Positions 42,191 to 51,564 are shown, counted from the stretch's first letter. The stretch is DNA of 64,000 nucleotides from Paracoccus pantotrophus (GCF_008824185.1 NZ_CP044423.1:1-64000), one strand, 5' to 3'. Translations and numbers: made by a program. Notes: generated from the letters alone by a model not told the origin.

Positions 42191-42964
42191 ATGCCCAGCG
42201 AAGTGAACAAGGGCGCCCCCGCCGCGGAAACCACCGCGCGCCATATCGAGGATCTGATTCTCGAAGGCTCGCTGCGCCCCGGCGACCCGCTGCTGGCCGA
42301 GCGCGAGATGGCGCTGCGGCTGAACGTGTCGCGCCCGACGCTGCGCCAGGGCATCCGCATGCTGGAGGACAAGGGGCTGATCGTCGCCGATCCGGGCGGC
42401 GGGCGGCGGGTGGCGCCGCTGGCGACCAGCATCACCGATCCGCTGGTCGAGCTGATGGCCTCGCGCCCCGAGGTGGTGGACGATTACCTGGAACTGCGCG
42501 CCACGCTGGAGGGCATGGCGGCCAGCCTGGCGGCGACGCGGGCCAATGACGTGGATCGCCAGACCCTGAGCCGCTGCATGGAGCGCATCGACGAGGCCCA
42601 TGACAAGGCCGACCCGCGCGACGAGGCCGAGGCGGATGTGGACCTGCATGTCGCGGTCTACGAGGCGAGCCACAATATCGTGCTGCTGCAGATCATGCGG
42701 GCGCTGTCGGGCATGCTGCGCAAGGGCGTGTTCCACAACCGCGAAAAGCTGTATGCAAGGCCCGAGGTGCGCGACGTGCTGCGCGCCCAGCACCGCGCCA
42801 TCCATGACGCGATCATGGCCTGCGACGCGCCGGCGGCGGCGCGGGCGGCGCAGGACCACATGATCTATACCAAGCGCGTGCGCGCCGAGATCATGGCCGC
42901 CGAGGCGCGGCTGGAAATCTCGTTGCGGCGGATCGAGGGCGGCAGCCTGACCTCGCGGAACTGA
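42191..42964 (+). CDS. GntR/FCD-family regulator of lactate genes
   Basis: 257 residues. The FadR-type winged helix is clear (LRPGDPLLAEREMALRLNVS, RPTLRQGIRMLEDKGLIV), followed by an FCD domain (LRATLEGMAASLAA, VDLHVAVYEASHNIVLLQIM, HRAIHDAIMACDA). GAGGAG lies six bases before the chosen ATG. Divergence from dld and the nearby palindrome indicate an LldR/PdhR-like lactate-responsive regulator. The ligand is inferred. Confidence 0.88.
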   Translation: MPSEVNKGAPAAETTARHIEDLILEGSLRPGDPLLAEREMALRLNVSRPTLRQGIRMLEDKGLIVADPGGGRRVAPLATSITDPLVELMASRPEVVDDYLELRATLEGMAASLAATRANDVDRQTLSRCMERIDEAHDKADPRDEAEADVDLHVAVYEASHNIVLLQIMRALSGMLRKGVFHNREKLYARPEVRDVLRAQHRAIHDAIMACDAPAAARAAQDHMIYTKRVRAEIMAAEARLEISLRRIEGGSLTSRN

Positions 42965-43027
42965 ACGGCTTTGCCGGTTCCGGCATCTGTGCCATCATGA
43001 TTTCCGGTAACATCAGGGAAATCGCGC

Positions 43028-43306
43028 ATGGACAGGATGGACAGGCTGGCTGCGCGGATCGACGGCCTTGAAGGCCGGGTGATCGCGCATCGCCGCACCT
43101 TTCAGAAGCTGCTGGAACTTTCGCCCGAGGATATGCGGGCCCAGATGCTGCAATGGCTGGAGGACCGCGAGGTGATGCTGGACGGCCAGGAGGATCCCGG
43201 CGCCCTGGCGGGCGAGGAGGCCGCGCTGGAGCTGGCGCTGTCGGACGAGATGCGCCTGCTGCATGATCTTGCCACCGCGTCGCGGCACCGGCGCGAAACA
43301 TCTTAA
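43028..43306 (+). CDS. Hypothetical small helical protein
   Basis: 92 residues, acidic and mostly helical (RMDRLAARIDGLEGRVIAHR, SPEDMRAQMLQWLEDREV). No signal peptide or membrane segment is present. I do not recognise the family. AGGGA precedes the ATG by eight bases and codon use resembles the neighbours, so it is probably real. It follows the GntR gene by 63 bases and precedes the gluconate genes by 127. Confidence 0.6.
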   Translation: MDRMDRLAARIDGLEGRVIAHRRTFQKLLELSPEDMRAQMLQWLEDREVMLDGQEDPGALAGEEAALELALSDEMRLLHDLATASRHRRETS

Positions 43307-43433
43307 CTTTTCACCCGGCACCTGTTAACGCTAACGGCCACGAAAACCGACGGATGCCTGGCCGCCCCCTCAAGCCGCGGCGGACACGAGCCCAGGGCCG
43401 TCCCACGACCCTTTCGCTGGAGGAGCCTCTTTC

Positions 43434-44810
43434 ATGAATTCTGTCGAGCCCGTTCACAGCACGGCCGTGCTGTTGCTGATCGCCCTGGCGGCGGTTCTTG
43501 TGCTGCTGGTCCTGATCATGCGGTTCCGGCTGCATGCCTTTGTCTCGCTGGTCCTGGTCAGCCTGATGACCGCCATGGTCGCGGGCATTCCCATGGCCGA
43601 TGTCATCGGGGTGCTGATGCAGGGCTTCGGCTCGACGCTGGCGACGGTGGCGCTGCTGGTGGGTTTCGGCGCCATGATCGGCCGGCTGCTGGAGATCACC
43701 GGCGGCGCGCAGGTGCTGGCGGACCGGCTGATCGGCCAGTTCGGCGCCGAGCGCGCGCCTTTCGCGCTGGGCGTGGCCTCGCTGCTGTTCGGCTTTCCGA
43801 TCTTCTTCGATGCCGGGCTGGTGGTGATGCTGCCGATCATCTTCAGCGTGGCTTACCGCTTTGGCGGCTCGGTGCTGCTTTACGCGCTGCCGGCGGCCGG
43901 GGCCTTTGCCGCCATGCACGCGCTGCTGCCGCCGCATCCGGGGCCGGTGGCGGCGGGCGACCTTCTGGGCGCGGATATCGGGCTTCTGGTGGTGGTCGGG
44001 CTGGTCGTGGCGCTGCCGACCTGGTTCTTCGGCAGCTACCTGTTCGGGCTTTGGGCCGGGCGGCGCTTCGTCCTGCCGATCCCGCAGATCCTGGGCGCGA
44101 TCGATGCCGAGAGCCATGACCGCATCCCGCCCAGTTTCGGCACGGTGATGCTGGTGCTGCTGCTGCCGCTGGGGCTGATCTTCCTGAACACCGGGCTGGG
44201 CACGCTGGCGACCATGGGCGTCGTCGATGCCGGCGCGGGCTGGGTCACGGTGCTGCGGCTGATCGGCCAGACGCCCATCGCGCTCTTGATCACCGTGCTG
44301 GTGGCCATGGCGCTGTTGGGCCGGGGCCGCAGCGCGACCGAGATCGAGCGCATCATGGACAGCGCCCTGGCGCCGATCTGCGCCATCATCCTTGTGACCG
44401 GCGCGGGCGGCATGTTCGGCGGCGTGCTGCGCGCCAGCGGCATCGGCGAGGCGCTGGCCTCCAGCCTCGACGCGGTGGGCATGCCGCTGATCGTGGCGGC
44501 CTTCGTCATCTCGACGGCGCTGCGGGTGGCGCAGGGTTCGGCCACGGTGGCGCTGACCACCACCGCCGGGCTGATCGCGCCCACGGTGGCGGCGACGACG
44601 GGGCTGAGCGAGTTCGACCGCTGCTTCCTGGTGGTGGCCATCGCCGGCGGCGCGACCGTGCTGAGCCATTTCAACGATTCCGGCTTCTGGCTGGTCGGGC
44701 GCTTCCTGGAGATGGACGAAAAGACCACGCTCAAGACCTGGACGGTGATGGAGACGCTGCTGGGCAGCATCGCCTTTGGCTTCGCGCTGATCGGCTGGTG
44801 GCTGCTGTGA
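43434..44810 (+). CDS. gntP: Gluconate permease (GntP family)
   Basis: 458 residues with about 12-14 hydrophobic segments. GntP features are LLVGFGAMIGRLLEITGGAQ, GFPIFFDAGLVVMLPI, HALLPPHPGPVAA and VLSHFNDSGFWLVGRFL. It takes up gluconate or a related sugar acid with protons. GGAGGAG lies about nine bases upstream of the ATG. It is coupled by a GTGA overlap to the gluconokinase gene. Confidence 0.95.
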   Translation: MNSVEPVHSTAVLLLIALAAVLVLLVLIMRFRLHAFVSLVLVSLMTAMVAGIPMADVIGVLMQGFGSTLATVALLVGFGAMIGRLLEITGGAQVLADRLIGQFGAERAPFALGVASLLFGFPIFFDAGLVVMLPIIFSVAYRFGGSVLLYALPAAGAFAAMHALLPPHPGPVAAGDLLGADIGLLVVVGLVVALPTWFFGSYLFGLWAGRRFVLPIPQILGAIDAESHDRIPPSFGTVMLVLLLPLGLIFLNTGLGTLATMGVVDAGAGWVTVLRLIGQTPIALLITVLVAMALLGRGRSATEIERIMDSALAPICAIILVTGAGGMFGGVLRASGIGEALASSLDAVGMPLIVAAFVISTALRVAQGSATVALTTTAGLIAPTVAATTGLSEFDRCFLVVAIAGGATVLSHFNDSGFWLVGRFLEMDEKTTLKTWTVMETLLGSIAFGFALIGWWLL

Positions 44811-45322
44811 AGGGCGCGGTGCAGCATGTCGTGGTGATGGGCGTCTCGGGCGCCGGCAAAAGCACCACGGGCGAGGCGCTGGCCCGGCACCTGGGCTGGC
44901 CCTTCGTCGAGGGCGACAGCTTCCACCCCGAGGCCAATGTCGCCAAGATGCGCGCCGGCATTCCGCTGGACGACGACGACCGCGCGCCCTGGCTGCGGGC
45001 GCTGGCCGACGAGATCGCGCGCAACGAGGCGCTGGGCCGGCCCTCGGTCATGGGCTGTTCGTCGCTGAAGCGGGCCTATCGCGACATCCTGCGCGAAGGC
45101 GCGCCGCGGGTGCGCTTTCTGCACGTGCATGGCCCGCGCGAGCTGCTGGAGAGCCGGCTGTCGCATCGTGCGGGGCATTTCTTCCCCGCCAAGCTGCTGG
45201 ATTCGCAGCTGGCCGCCTTGGAGCCGCTGGCGGCCGACGAGGATGGCGCGGTGGTGGACATGGCCCTGTCGGTCGAGGACCAGGTCCGGCAGGCCCTGCG
45301 CCTGCTGGGCCTGGAGGGCTAG
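44807..45322 (+). CDS. gntK: Gluconokinase (GntK type)
   Basis: 171 residues. The P-loop is MGVSGAGKSTTG near the N-terminus; EGDSFHPEANVAKMRAGIPL is the gluconate-binding signature and HVHGPRELLESRLSHRAGHF follows. It phosphorylates gluconate to 6-phosphogluconate. I choose the GTG at 44807, which overlaps the gntP stop. An earlier GTG (44798) would add three residues. Confidence 0.94.
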   Translation: MKGAVQHVVVMGVSGAGKSTTGEALARHLGWPFVEGDSFHPEANVAKMRAGIPLDDDDRAPWLRALADEIARNEALGRPSVMGCSSLKRAYRDILREGAPRVRFLHVHGPRELLESRLSHRAGHFFPAKLLDSQLAALEPLAADEDGAVVDMALSVEDQVRQALRLLGLEG

Positions 45323-45373
45323 GCTCGCGGGTTTCGCGATGCGCAGGACCGGGGCGGCACGGCCGCCGGCCGG

Positions 45374-46804
45374 TCAGGGGCCGGGGGCCTGGCGGCGGAA
45401 GGCGGCATGGGCCTTGAGCGCGCGGGCCCGGCCCTGGGCCAGCCCGCCGGGCGTGGCGCGGTCCTGCCAGGCGCGTGCCACCTCCCAGCCGGGCGGCAGG
45501 CTGTCGAGATAGGCCCGCGCCTCCTCGCCCTTGGCGCCTTGCCAGCCCAGCAGCCAGCGCCGGCGATAGCGGCCCTGCGGGTCGAATTGCGCGGCCTGCC
45601 GTTCGGGGTTGAAGATGCGGAAGAAGGGCGCCGCATCCGGGCCGCAGCCCGCCACCCATTGCCAGTTCATCGCATTCGCGGCCGGATCCCAATCGGTCAG
45701 GCTGTCGGCGAAATGCGCCAGCCCCAGCCGCCAGTCGGTCAGCAGGTGCTTGGTCAGCCAGCTGGCCGCCACCATGCGCACCCGGTTGTGCATCCGCCCG
45801 GTCACGCGCATCTCGCGCAGCCCGGCATCGACCAGCGCGATGCCGGTTTCGGCCCGGCGCCAGCGGGTCAGCGCGGCGCCGTCGCCCTGCCAGGGGAAAT
45901 CCGCCCATTCCGGCCGCCAGGGCCTTTGGGCGAGCCGCGGAAATTCCACCAGCAGGTGCCAGGCGAATTCGCGCCAGATCAGCTCGGTCAGGAAGGCGGC
46001 GATGCCGGCGCCGGCGGCGGCATCGGCCTGGGCGCGGGCCGAGGCCATGGCCCAGAGGTCGCGCGGGCCGATCTCGCCCATGGCCAGATGTTCGGACAGG
46101 CCCGAGGTGGCGGCAAGGTCGGGGCGGTCGCGCTGCGCGGCGTAATCCGCGGCGCGGTCCAGGAAAGCGCCGAGCCGGGCCAGCGCCGCCGCCTCGCCCG
46201 CGGGCAGGGCGTGGCGTTCCAGCACCGCGCGGCCGCGATGCAGGTCCGGCGCCAGCTCCAGCCGGTCGGGCGCGAGGCCCTGCGGCGGGTCGGCCAGCGG
46301 CGCGAGCCTTGCGGTCTCGGCAACGGGCCGGTCGGGGCCGATGGCGCGCAGGGCGCGGGCGAAGGGGGTGAAGACGCGATAGGCGCCGCCCGAGCCGGTG
46401 CGCAGGGCGCGGGGATGGGCAAGCAGGTGGCCCGGATGCAGCACCAGCCGCGCCGGCGTGCCGGCCAAGGCCCGGCCCAGCCGCTGCTGCGCGGCGAGGG
46501 TGGCGGGCTCGGGCCAGTCGTTGCGATGCACGGTCTGCGCGCCGATGCGGGCAGCGAGGGCGGGCAGGATGGCCTCGGGCTCGCCCTCCAGCACCAGCAC
46601 GGCCGCGCCATGGCGGCGGCGCAGCTCGGCGTCGAAGGCCAGCAGGGCACGCTGGAGCCGCCAGCGGCTGGCCGCGCCCTGCGCCCGCAAGGCGGCGTCG
46701 ATCAGGAAGACCGGCAGCACCGGCCCCGCCTTGGCGGCGGCGGCCAGGGCGGCATTGTCCCGGAAACGGAAGTCGCGGCAAAGCCAGAGGATGCTGGGCG
46801 GCAT
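45374..46804 (-). CDS. phrB: Deoxyribodipyrimidine photolyase (class I)
   Basis: 476 residues. The N-terminal photolyase domain starts with ILWLCRDFRFRDNAAL. The FAD-binding part has WREFAWHLLVEFP, GRMHNRVRMVAASWLTKHLL, WDPAANAMNWQW and FRIFNPERQAAQFDP, including the tryptophans used for electron transfer. It repairs cyclobutane pyrimidine dimers with light. It lies about 157 bases after ilvD and is convergent with gntK, 51 bases away. Confidence 0.95.
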   Translation of the reverse strand: MPPSILWLCRDFRFRDNAALAAAAKAGPVLPVFLIDAALRAQGAASRWRLQRALLAFDAELRRRHGAAVLVLEGEPEAILPALAARIGAQTVHRNDWPEPATLAAQQRLGRALAGTPARLVLHPGHLLAHPRALRTGSGGAYRVFTPFARALRAIGPDRPVAETARLAPLADPPQGLAPDRLELAPDLHRGRAVLERHALPAGEAAALARLGAFLDRAADYAAQRDRPDLAATSGLSEHLAMGEIGPRDLWAMASARAQADAAAGAGIAAFLTELIWREFAWHLLVEFPRLAQRPWRPEWADFPWQGDGAALTRWRRAETGIALVDAGLREMRVTGRMHNRVRMVAASWLTKHLLTDWRLGLAHFADSLTDWDPAANAMNWQWVAGCGPDAAPFFRIFNPERQAAQFDPQGRYRRRWLLGWQGAKGEEARAYLDSLPPGWEVARAWQDRATPGGLAQGRARALKAHAAFRRQAPGP

Positions 46805-46823
46805 GGGCAGGGGTCCGGCTGGG

Positions 46824-46844
46824 GCTCGCCGCCGGCCGGCGAGC
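46824..46844. other. Hairpin in the ilvD-phrB gap
   Basis: GCTCGCC (46824-46830) pairs with GGCGAGC (46838-46844). The surrounding 157-base gap is very GC-rich with further imperfect GGCC repeats. No T-tract follows, so it is only a weak terminator candidate for ilvD. Confidence 0.3.
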
Positions 46845-46961
46845 AGTTTCGCGCGCCGGCGCCGGGGACGCGGACGATGGCGGCCGGGAAGACCGGCCCC
46901 GGAAGGCGGGCGCGCGCAGGGCCGGGCCGGCCGGGCCGGCGCCGCGCGCGAAAGGGGGCCG

Positions 46962-48800
46962 TTATTCCGGCAGGATGCGCACCGCGCCCTTGTCGGCCGA
47001 GGCGGCGAATTGCGCATAGACCCTGAGCGCGGCCGAGACCTGGCGCTGGCGCGGCTGCGCGGGCTTCCAGCCCTTGGCGTCCTGTTCGGCGCGACGCGCG
47101 GCCAGCTCGTCCTCGGGCACCGCCAGGCGGATCGAGCGGTTGGGGATGTCGATCTCGATCAGGTCGCCGTCGCGCACCAGGCCGATGGTGCCGCCGGCCG
47201 CCGCCTCGGGGCTGACATGGCCGATGGAAAGGCCCGAGGTGCCGCCCGAGAAGCGCCCGTCGGTGATCAGCGCGCAGGCCTTGCCCAGCCCCTTCGATTT
47301 CAGGTAGCTGGTCGGATACAGCATTTCCTGCATGCCCGGCCCGCCCTTGGGGCCTTCGTAGCGGATGACCACCACGTCGCCGGCCTCGACCTTGCCGGTC
47401 AGGATGCCCGAGACGGCGGCGTCCTGGCTTTCATAGACCTTGGCCTTGCCGGAAAACACCAGGATCGATTCGTCCACGCCGGCGGTCTTCACGATGCAGC
47501 CGTCCGGCGCGATATTGCCCTTGAGCACGGCCAGCCCGCCATCCTTGGAGAACGGCGCCTTGGCCGAGCGGATCACGCCCTTTTCGCGGTCGAGGTCCAG
47601 GTCGGGCCAGAGCGTCGCCTGGCTGAAGGCCACCTGCGTCGGCACGCCGCCCGGCGCGGCCAGGAACAGCTCGCGCGCCTGCGGATCGTTGCTGCGGGCG
47701 ATGTCCCATTGGTCGATGGCGGCGCCGATGGTGGGGGCATGCACGGTCGGGCAATCGCGGTCGATCAGCCCGGCGCGGTCCAGTTCCCCAAGGATCGCCA
47801 TGATGCCGCCGGCGCGATGCACGTCCTCCATATGGACATTGGCGGTGTTCGGCGCGACCTTGCACAGGCAGGGCACCCGGCGCGACAGCGCGTCGATGTC
47901 GTCCATGGTGAAATCGACCCCGCCCTCCTGCGCGATGGCCAGGAGGTGCAGCACGGTATTGGTCGAGCCGCCCATGGCGATGTCCAGCGACATGGCGTTC
48001 CGGAACGCCGCCTTGCTGGCGATGGCGCGCGGCAGGACGCTTGCGTCGTCCTGTTCGTAATGGCGGCGCGTCACCTCGACGATGCGGCGGCCGGCTTCCA
48101 GGAACAGGGTCTTGCGCAGGGCATGGGTGGCCAGCGTCGAGCCGTTGCCGGGCAGCGACAGGCCAAGGGCTTCGGACAGGCAGTTCATGGAATTGGCGGT
48201 GAACATGCCCGAGCAGGAGCCGCAGGTCGGGCAGGCGGCCTCCTCGATGGCGGCAAGGTCGGCGTCCGAGACCTTGTCGTCGGCGGCCGCGACCATGGCG
48301 TCCACCAGGTCCAGCGAGACCTTGCGCCCGTCGCCCAGCGTGACCTTGCCCGCCTCCATCGGCCCGCCCGAGACGAAGATCGCCGGGATGTTCAGCCGCA
48401 TCGCCGCCATCAGCATGCCCGGCGTGATCTTGTCGCAGTTCGAGATGCAGACCATGGCGTCGGCGCAATGCGCGTTGACCATGTATTCGACCGAGTCGGC
48501 GATCAATTCGCGCGAGGGCAGGGAATAGAGCATCCCGTCATGGCCCATGGCGATGCCGTCATCGACCGCGATGGTGTTGAATTCCTTGGCGATGCCGCCG
48601 GCCGCCTCGACCTCGCGGGCGACCATCTGGCCCAGATCCTTCAGATGCACATGGCCCGGCACGAACTGGGTGAAGCTGTTCACGATGGCGATGATCGGCT
48701 TGCCGAAATCGCTGTTCTTCACCCCGGTCGCACGCCAGAGGCCGCGGGCCCCCGCCATGTTGCGGCCGTGGGTGGTGGTGCGGGAACGGTATGCGGGCAT
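46962..48800 (-). CDS. ilvD: Dihydroxy-acid dehydratase
   Basis: 612 residues, standard for IlvD. The iron-sulfur ligands lie in VCISNCDKITPGM and CPTCGSCSGMFTANSMNC. Other signatures are AMGGSTNTVLHLLA and DGRFSGGTSGLSIGHVSPEAA. It makes the 2-keto acid precursors of valine and isoleucine. It stands alone, transcribed toward phrB. Confidence 0.97.
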   Translation of the reverse strand: MPAYRSRTTTHGRNMAGARGLWRATGVKNSDFGKPIIAIVNSFTQFVPGHVHLKDLGQMVAREVEAAGGIAKEFNTIAVDDGIAMGHDGMLYSLPSRELIADSVEYMVNAHCADAMVCISNCDKITPGMLMAAMRLNIPAIFVSGGPMEAGKVTLGDGRKVSLDLVDAMVAAADDKVSDADLAAIEEAACPTCGSCSGMFTANSMNCLSEALGLSLPGNGSTLATHALRKTLFLEAGRRIVEVTRRHYEQDDASVLPRAIASKAAFRNAMSLDIAMGGSTNTVLHLLAIAQEGGVDFTMDDIDALSRRVPCLCKVAPNTANVHMEDVHRAGGIMAILGELDRAGLIDRDCPTVHAPTIGAAIDQWDIARSNDPQARELFLAAPGGVPTQVAFSQATLWPDLDLDREKGVIRSAKAPFSKDGGLAVLKGNIAPDGCIVKTAGVDESILVFSGKAKVYESQDAAVSGILTGKVEAGDVVVIRYEGPKGGPGMQEMLYPTSYLKSKGLGKACALITDGRFSGGTSGLSIGHVSPEAAAGGTIGLVRDGDLIEIDIPNRSIRLAVPEDELAARRAEQDAKGWKPAQPRQRQVSAALRVYAQFAASADKGAVRILPE

Positions 48801-48906
48801 GGCTGGGTTCTCTGTCGTCTGATTGTCCGTGCTGAGCGGCCAGTATCACGAAGGAATTGGCGAGGTTATCCCTTATCACGCTGGACGGCGGCGACCACCC
48901 CCGATT

Positions 48907-49554
48907 TCACGCCCCGCCGGCCAGCCCGCACAGGATGCGCCGGCTGCGGCGGATGATCGTCGCCACCGTCAGCGCCAGCACCAGCCCCAGCGTCCAGGCC
49001 AGCACCGGCCAGCCCGCGCCGGCGATCCAGGCGCCGGTCTGCGCCAGCGCGCCGAGCGTCACGGCGGCCATGCGGTGCGCCTTGGCCCCCGGGCCCGAGA
49101 AATCCGAGCCGAGCCCCGAGGCGCGGCCGAATTCGCGCAGGTATGCGGTCAGGATCGCCAGCGCCCCGGCCAGCAGCCCCAGCGCCGGCCAGCCCGCCGC
49201 CACGCCCAGCCCGGCAAGGATCATCAGGTCGGAAAGCCGGTCCGGCACCTCGTTCCAGAAGGCGCCGTCGGGGCTGCCCATGCCGCCCTCGACCGCGACC
49301 AGCCCGTCGAACAGGTTGCAGAGCAGCCGCAACTGGCAGAACAGCGCGCCGAGGACGAGCAGCACTCCCGAGGCCCAGAGCGGGCCGGTCTGCGCGGACA
49401 GCGCCAGGGCCCCGCCCGAAAGCGCGGCGGCCACGACCGATCCGGCCGAGATGCGGTTCGGCGCGATCCCGCGCGCGACAAGGCGCCGGGTCACATGGGC
49501 CGCCCATTTCGTGTTGCGGCTGGCGATCGGGCGCCGGCTGAAATCCTCGGTCAC
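48907..49554 (-). CDS. CDP-alcohol phosphatidyltransferase-like protein (divergent motif)
   Basis: 215 residues with about five to six membrane helices. The CDP-alcohol transferase motif is normally D-x2-DG-x2-AR-x8-G-x3-D-x3-D. Here it reads NLFDGLVAV...GAFWNEVPD, so the first and third aspartates are asparagine and the arginine is valine. Spacing is kept, but three conserved metal/substrate residues are changed. The GTG start overlaps the cytidylyltransferase stop as GTGA. With cdsA-like and plsC it suggests a phospholipid synthesis operon; activity is uncertain. Confidence 0.78.
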   Translation of the reverse strand: MTEDFSRRPIASRNTKWAAHVTRRLVARGIAPNRISAGSVVAAALSGGALALSAQTGPLWASGVLLVLGALFCQLRLLCNLFDGLVAVEGGMGSPDGAFWNEVPDRLSDLMILAGLGVAAGWPALGLLAGALAILTAYLREFGRASGLGSDFSGPGAKAHRMAAVTLGALAQTGAWIAGAGWPVLAWTLGLVLALTVATIIRRSRRILCGLAGGA

Positions 49555-50489
49555 ATCCACCCCCATGCCAGGATATGCAGGAAGACCGGCGCCGAGAAGA
49601 CCAGGCTGTCCAGCCGGTCCAGGATGCCGCCATGGCCCTGGACCAGCGTGCCCCAGTCCTTGACGCCGCGGTCGCGCTTGATCGCCGACATGATCAGCCC
49701 GCCGAGCGTGCCGAAGCCGGTGACGGTCAGGGCGATCAGCCCCGCCTCCCACCACAGGAACGGGGTGATCGGCGTCAGCGCCATTCCCAGCGCCGTGGCG
49801 CTGAGCATGCCGCCGGCCAGCCCCTCGACCGTCTTGGAGGGCGAGACGCGCGGCGCCAGCAGGTGGCGGCCGATGCTCTTGCCCCAGACATATTGCAGCA
49901 CGTCCGAGGCCTGCACCACCAGGATCAGCCAGGCGACCAGCGTGAAGGCGCTGTAGCGATAGCCCGGAATGTCCAGCGTCAGGATGGCCGGGATATGCGA
50001 GACGCAATAGACGCAGACCATCAGCCCCCATTGCGTCTCCGACACGCGGGTCAGGAAGCCCTGCACCTCGCCCTTGAACACGGTCACGACCGGCAAGAGC
50101 AGGAAGCTGTAGACCGGGATCAGCAGCGCGGCAAAGACCGGCACCTCGAAATAGACCAGCAGGTATTGCAGCGGCAGGATCAGGTAGAAGGCGATGGCCA
50201 GCCCGTCATGGTCGTCGCGCCGCGTATGGGTGATGGTGGCAAACTCGCGCAGCGCCGCCATGGAACACAGCGCGAAGAACAGCGTGATCGCCCCGGCGCC
50301 CAGGGTGAAGATCAGCGCCAGCACGCCGATCATCACCCACCAGGCGCGGATGCGGTCGGCGAGGTTCTGTGCCGTGGGGCCGCCGACCCGCCCCGAGCGG
50401 ATCAGCCAGCGCGCGACCAGCGAGGCCAGGACCAGGAAGCCGAAGAGCCCGTAGAACACGAAGGCCGAGGGAGAGTAGAAGCGGTCCAT
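49551..50489 (-). CDS. Phosphatidate cytidylyltransferase
   Basis: 312 residues with about eight membrane helices. The C-terminal CTP-transferase signature is complete: SAIKRDRGVKDWG then GHGGILDR. It makes CDP-diacylglycerol from phosphatidate and CTP. It is longer at the N-terminus than classic CdsA and matches the CdsA-like type seen next to plsC and a CDP-alcohol transferase, so it may be a second paralogue. It begins three bases after plsC. Confidence 0.92.
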   Translation of the reverse strand: MDRFYSPSAFVFYGLFGFLVLASLVARWLIRSGRVGGPTAQNLADRIRAWWVMIGVLALIFTLGAGAITLFFALCSMAALREFATITHTRRDDHDGLAIAFYLILPLQYLLVYFEVPVFAALLIPVYSFLLLPVVTVFKGEVQGFLTRVSETQWGLMVCVYCVSHIPAILTLDIPGYRYSAFTLVAWLILVVQASDVLQYVWGKSIGRHLLAPRVSPSKTVEGLAGGMLSATALGMALTPITPFLWWEAGLIALTVTGFGTLGGLIMSAIKRDRGVKDWGTLVQGHGGILDRLDSLVFSAPVFLHILAWGWM

Positions 50490-50492
50490 GGC

Positions 50493-51125
50493 CTATGCCT
50501 TCGTGTCGGAGAGCGCCAGCATCGCGGCGGCGAGGCGTTGCAGGAAATCCTCGCGGCTCTCGCCGGTCTCGACCCGCATCGGGGCGCCGAAGCGGACGGC
50601 GCAGTTCAGCGGCACCGGCAGGAAGGCGCCCTTGGGCAGGATGCGGTCGAGGTTCAGGATCCAGGCCGGCACGATCTCGGCCTCGGGGACGGCGCGGGCC
50701 AGGTGGTAGATGCCGGATTTCAGCGGCAGGAGCCGGGCGTCGGTCAGGTTGCGCGTGCCCTCGGGAAAGAAGATCACGTCCTCGCCGCCGCGCAGCACCT
50801 GGGCCACGGTCTCGACGGGATCGGCGCGGCGGCTGGCCGGGTCGCGGTCGATCAGCACGGCGCGGAACACCTGATGGGCGATCCAGCGGCGGATGGCCGA
50901 GCGTTCCCAGTAATCGGCGCCGGCGACCGGGCGGGTGCGCAGCCGGTGCGGCTTGGGCAGCGCCGACCAGAGCGCGACGAAATCGGCATGGCTGACATGG
51001 TTCGCGACCAGGATGCGCGGCGCGCCGCCCGGCGGCGGCAGGTCGATGGCGCGCAGGCTGATGAGGATGCGCGCCGTCGCAACCAGTCCCGCGCGGGTCA
51101 GTCTTGCCGGAATCGTCGCCGTCAT
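50493..51125 (-). CDS. plsC: 1-acyl-sn-glycerol-3-phosphate acyltransferase (PlsC family)
   Basis: 210 residues. The acyltransferase motifs are NHVSHAD (HX4D) and FFPEGTRN, with the later PAWILNLDRILPKG block. It transfers acyl chains to lysophosphatidate. It is short and lacks an obvious N-terminal membrane helix. The start MTATIPARL is chosen because an upstream extension would run into another gene. It is first of a three-gene lipid operon. Confidence 0.9.
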   Translation of the reverse strand: MTATIPARLTRAGLVATARILISLRAIDLPPPGGAPRILVANHVSHADFVALWSALPKPHRLRTRPVAGADYWERSAIRRWIAHQVFRAVLIDRDPASRRADPVETVAQVLRGGEDVIFFPEGTRNLTDARLLPLKSGIYHLARAVPEAEIVPAWILNLDRILPKGAFLPVPLNCAVRFGAPMRVETGESREDFLQRLAAAMLALSDTKA

Positions 51126-51252
51126 CGGATGCCTTCGCTCAGCCTGTCCTTGCAGGTTCTGACACGAAACCGCAGCCGGACGGAAGGGCGCGGCATGCGC
51201 ATTTTTCCTCGGGTGCCGGCGTGCCGCCGTTGCCGCCGCCGGGCGGGACGCG

Positions 51253-51429
51253 TCATTCCAGCCAGAGATCGCGCAAGAGCGATTGCGCCAGGTGGTCCAC
51301 CGAGCCGCCGTCGAGCCGCACGCAGCGCTCGTGGCCGGCATAGGACACCCGGATGGTGTCGCCCGTGACCTCGTATTCGCCGGAGACGAGCGCCCCCTTG
51401 CGCCCGGTAAGGGTGACTGTGCCTTTCAT
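51253..51429 (-). CDS. Small hypothetical protein
   Basis: 58 residues, predicted beta-strand rich (MKGTVTLTGRKGALVSGEYE, DTIRVSYAGHERCVRL) with a helical end SVDHLAQSLLRDLWLE. I do not recognise a named family. AAGGAA and AGGGGC precede the ATG. It sits alone between plsC and a very long hairpin behind macB. The regular strand pattern and codon use make it a likely real gene. Confidence 0.6.
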   Translation of the reverse strand: MKGTVTLTGRKGALVSGEYEVTGDTIRVSYAGHERCVRLDGGSVDHLAQSLLRDLWLE

Positions 51430-51494
51430 TGCCCCTGTTCCTTTCCTCCTTCCATACCAGCAGTTTGGGCGCTGGGGCCGAGTCTGGAAAGATC

Positions 51495-51558
51495 GCCTTT
51501 CGGACAGGTGCCGCGACTGTGGGCCGGGGGCAACAGTCGCGGCACCCGTCCGCAAGGC
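51495..51558. terminator. Long near-perfect hairpin behind macB
   Basis: Positions 51495-51520 pair with 51533-51558: 24 of 26 base pairs match, loop 12 bases. It lies six bases beyond the macB stop and before the small gene at 51253-51429. There is no long T-tract on the minus side. It may terminate macAB transcription, protect the mRNA end, or be a small mobile remnant. Confidence 0.6.
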
Positions 51559-51564
51559 CGGATT

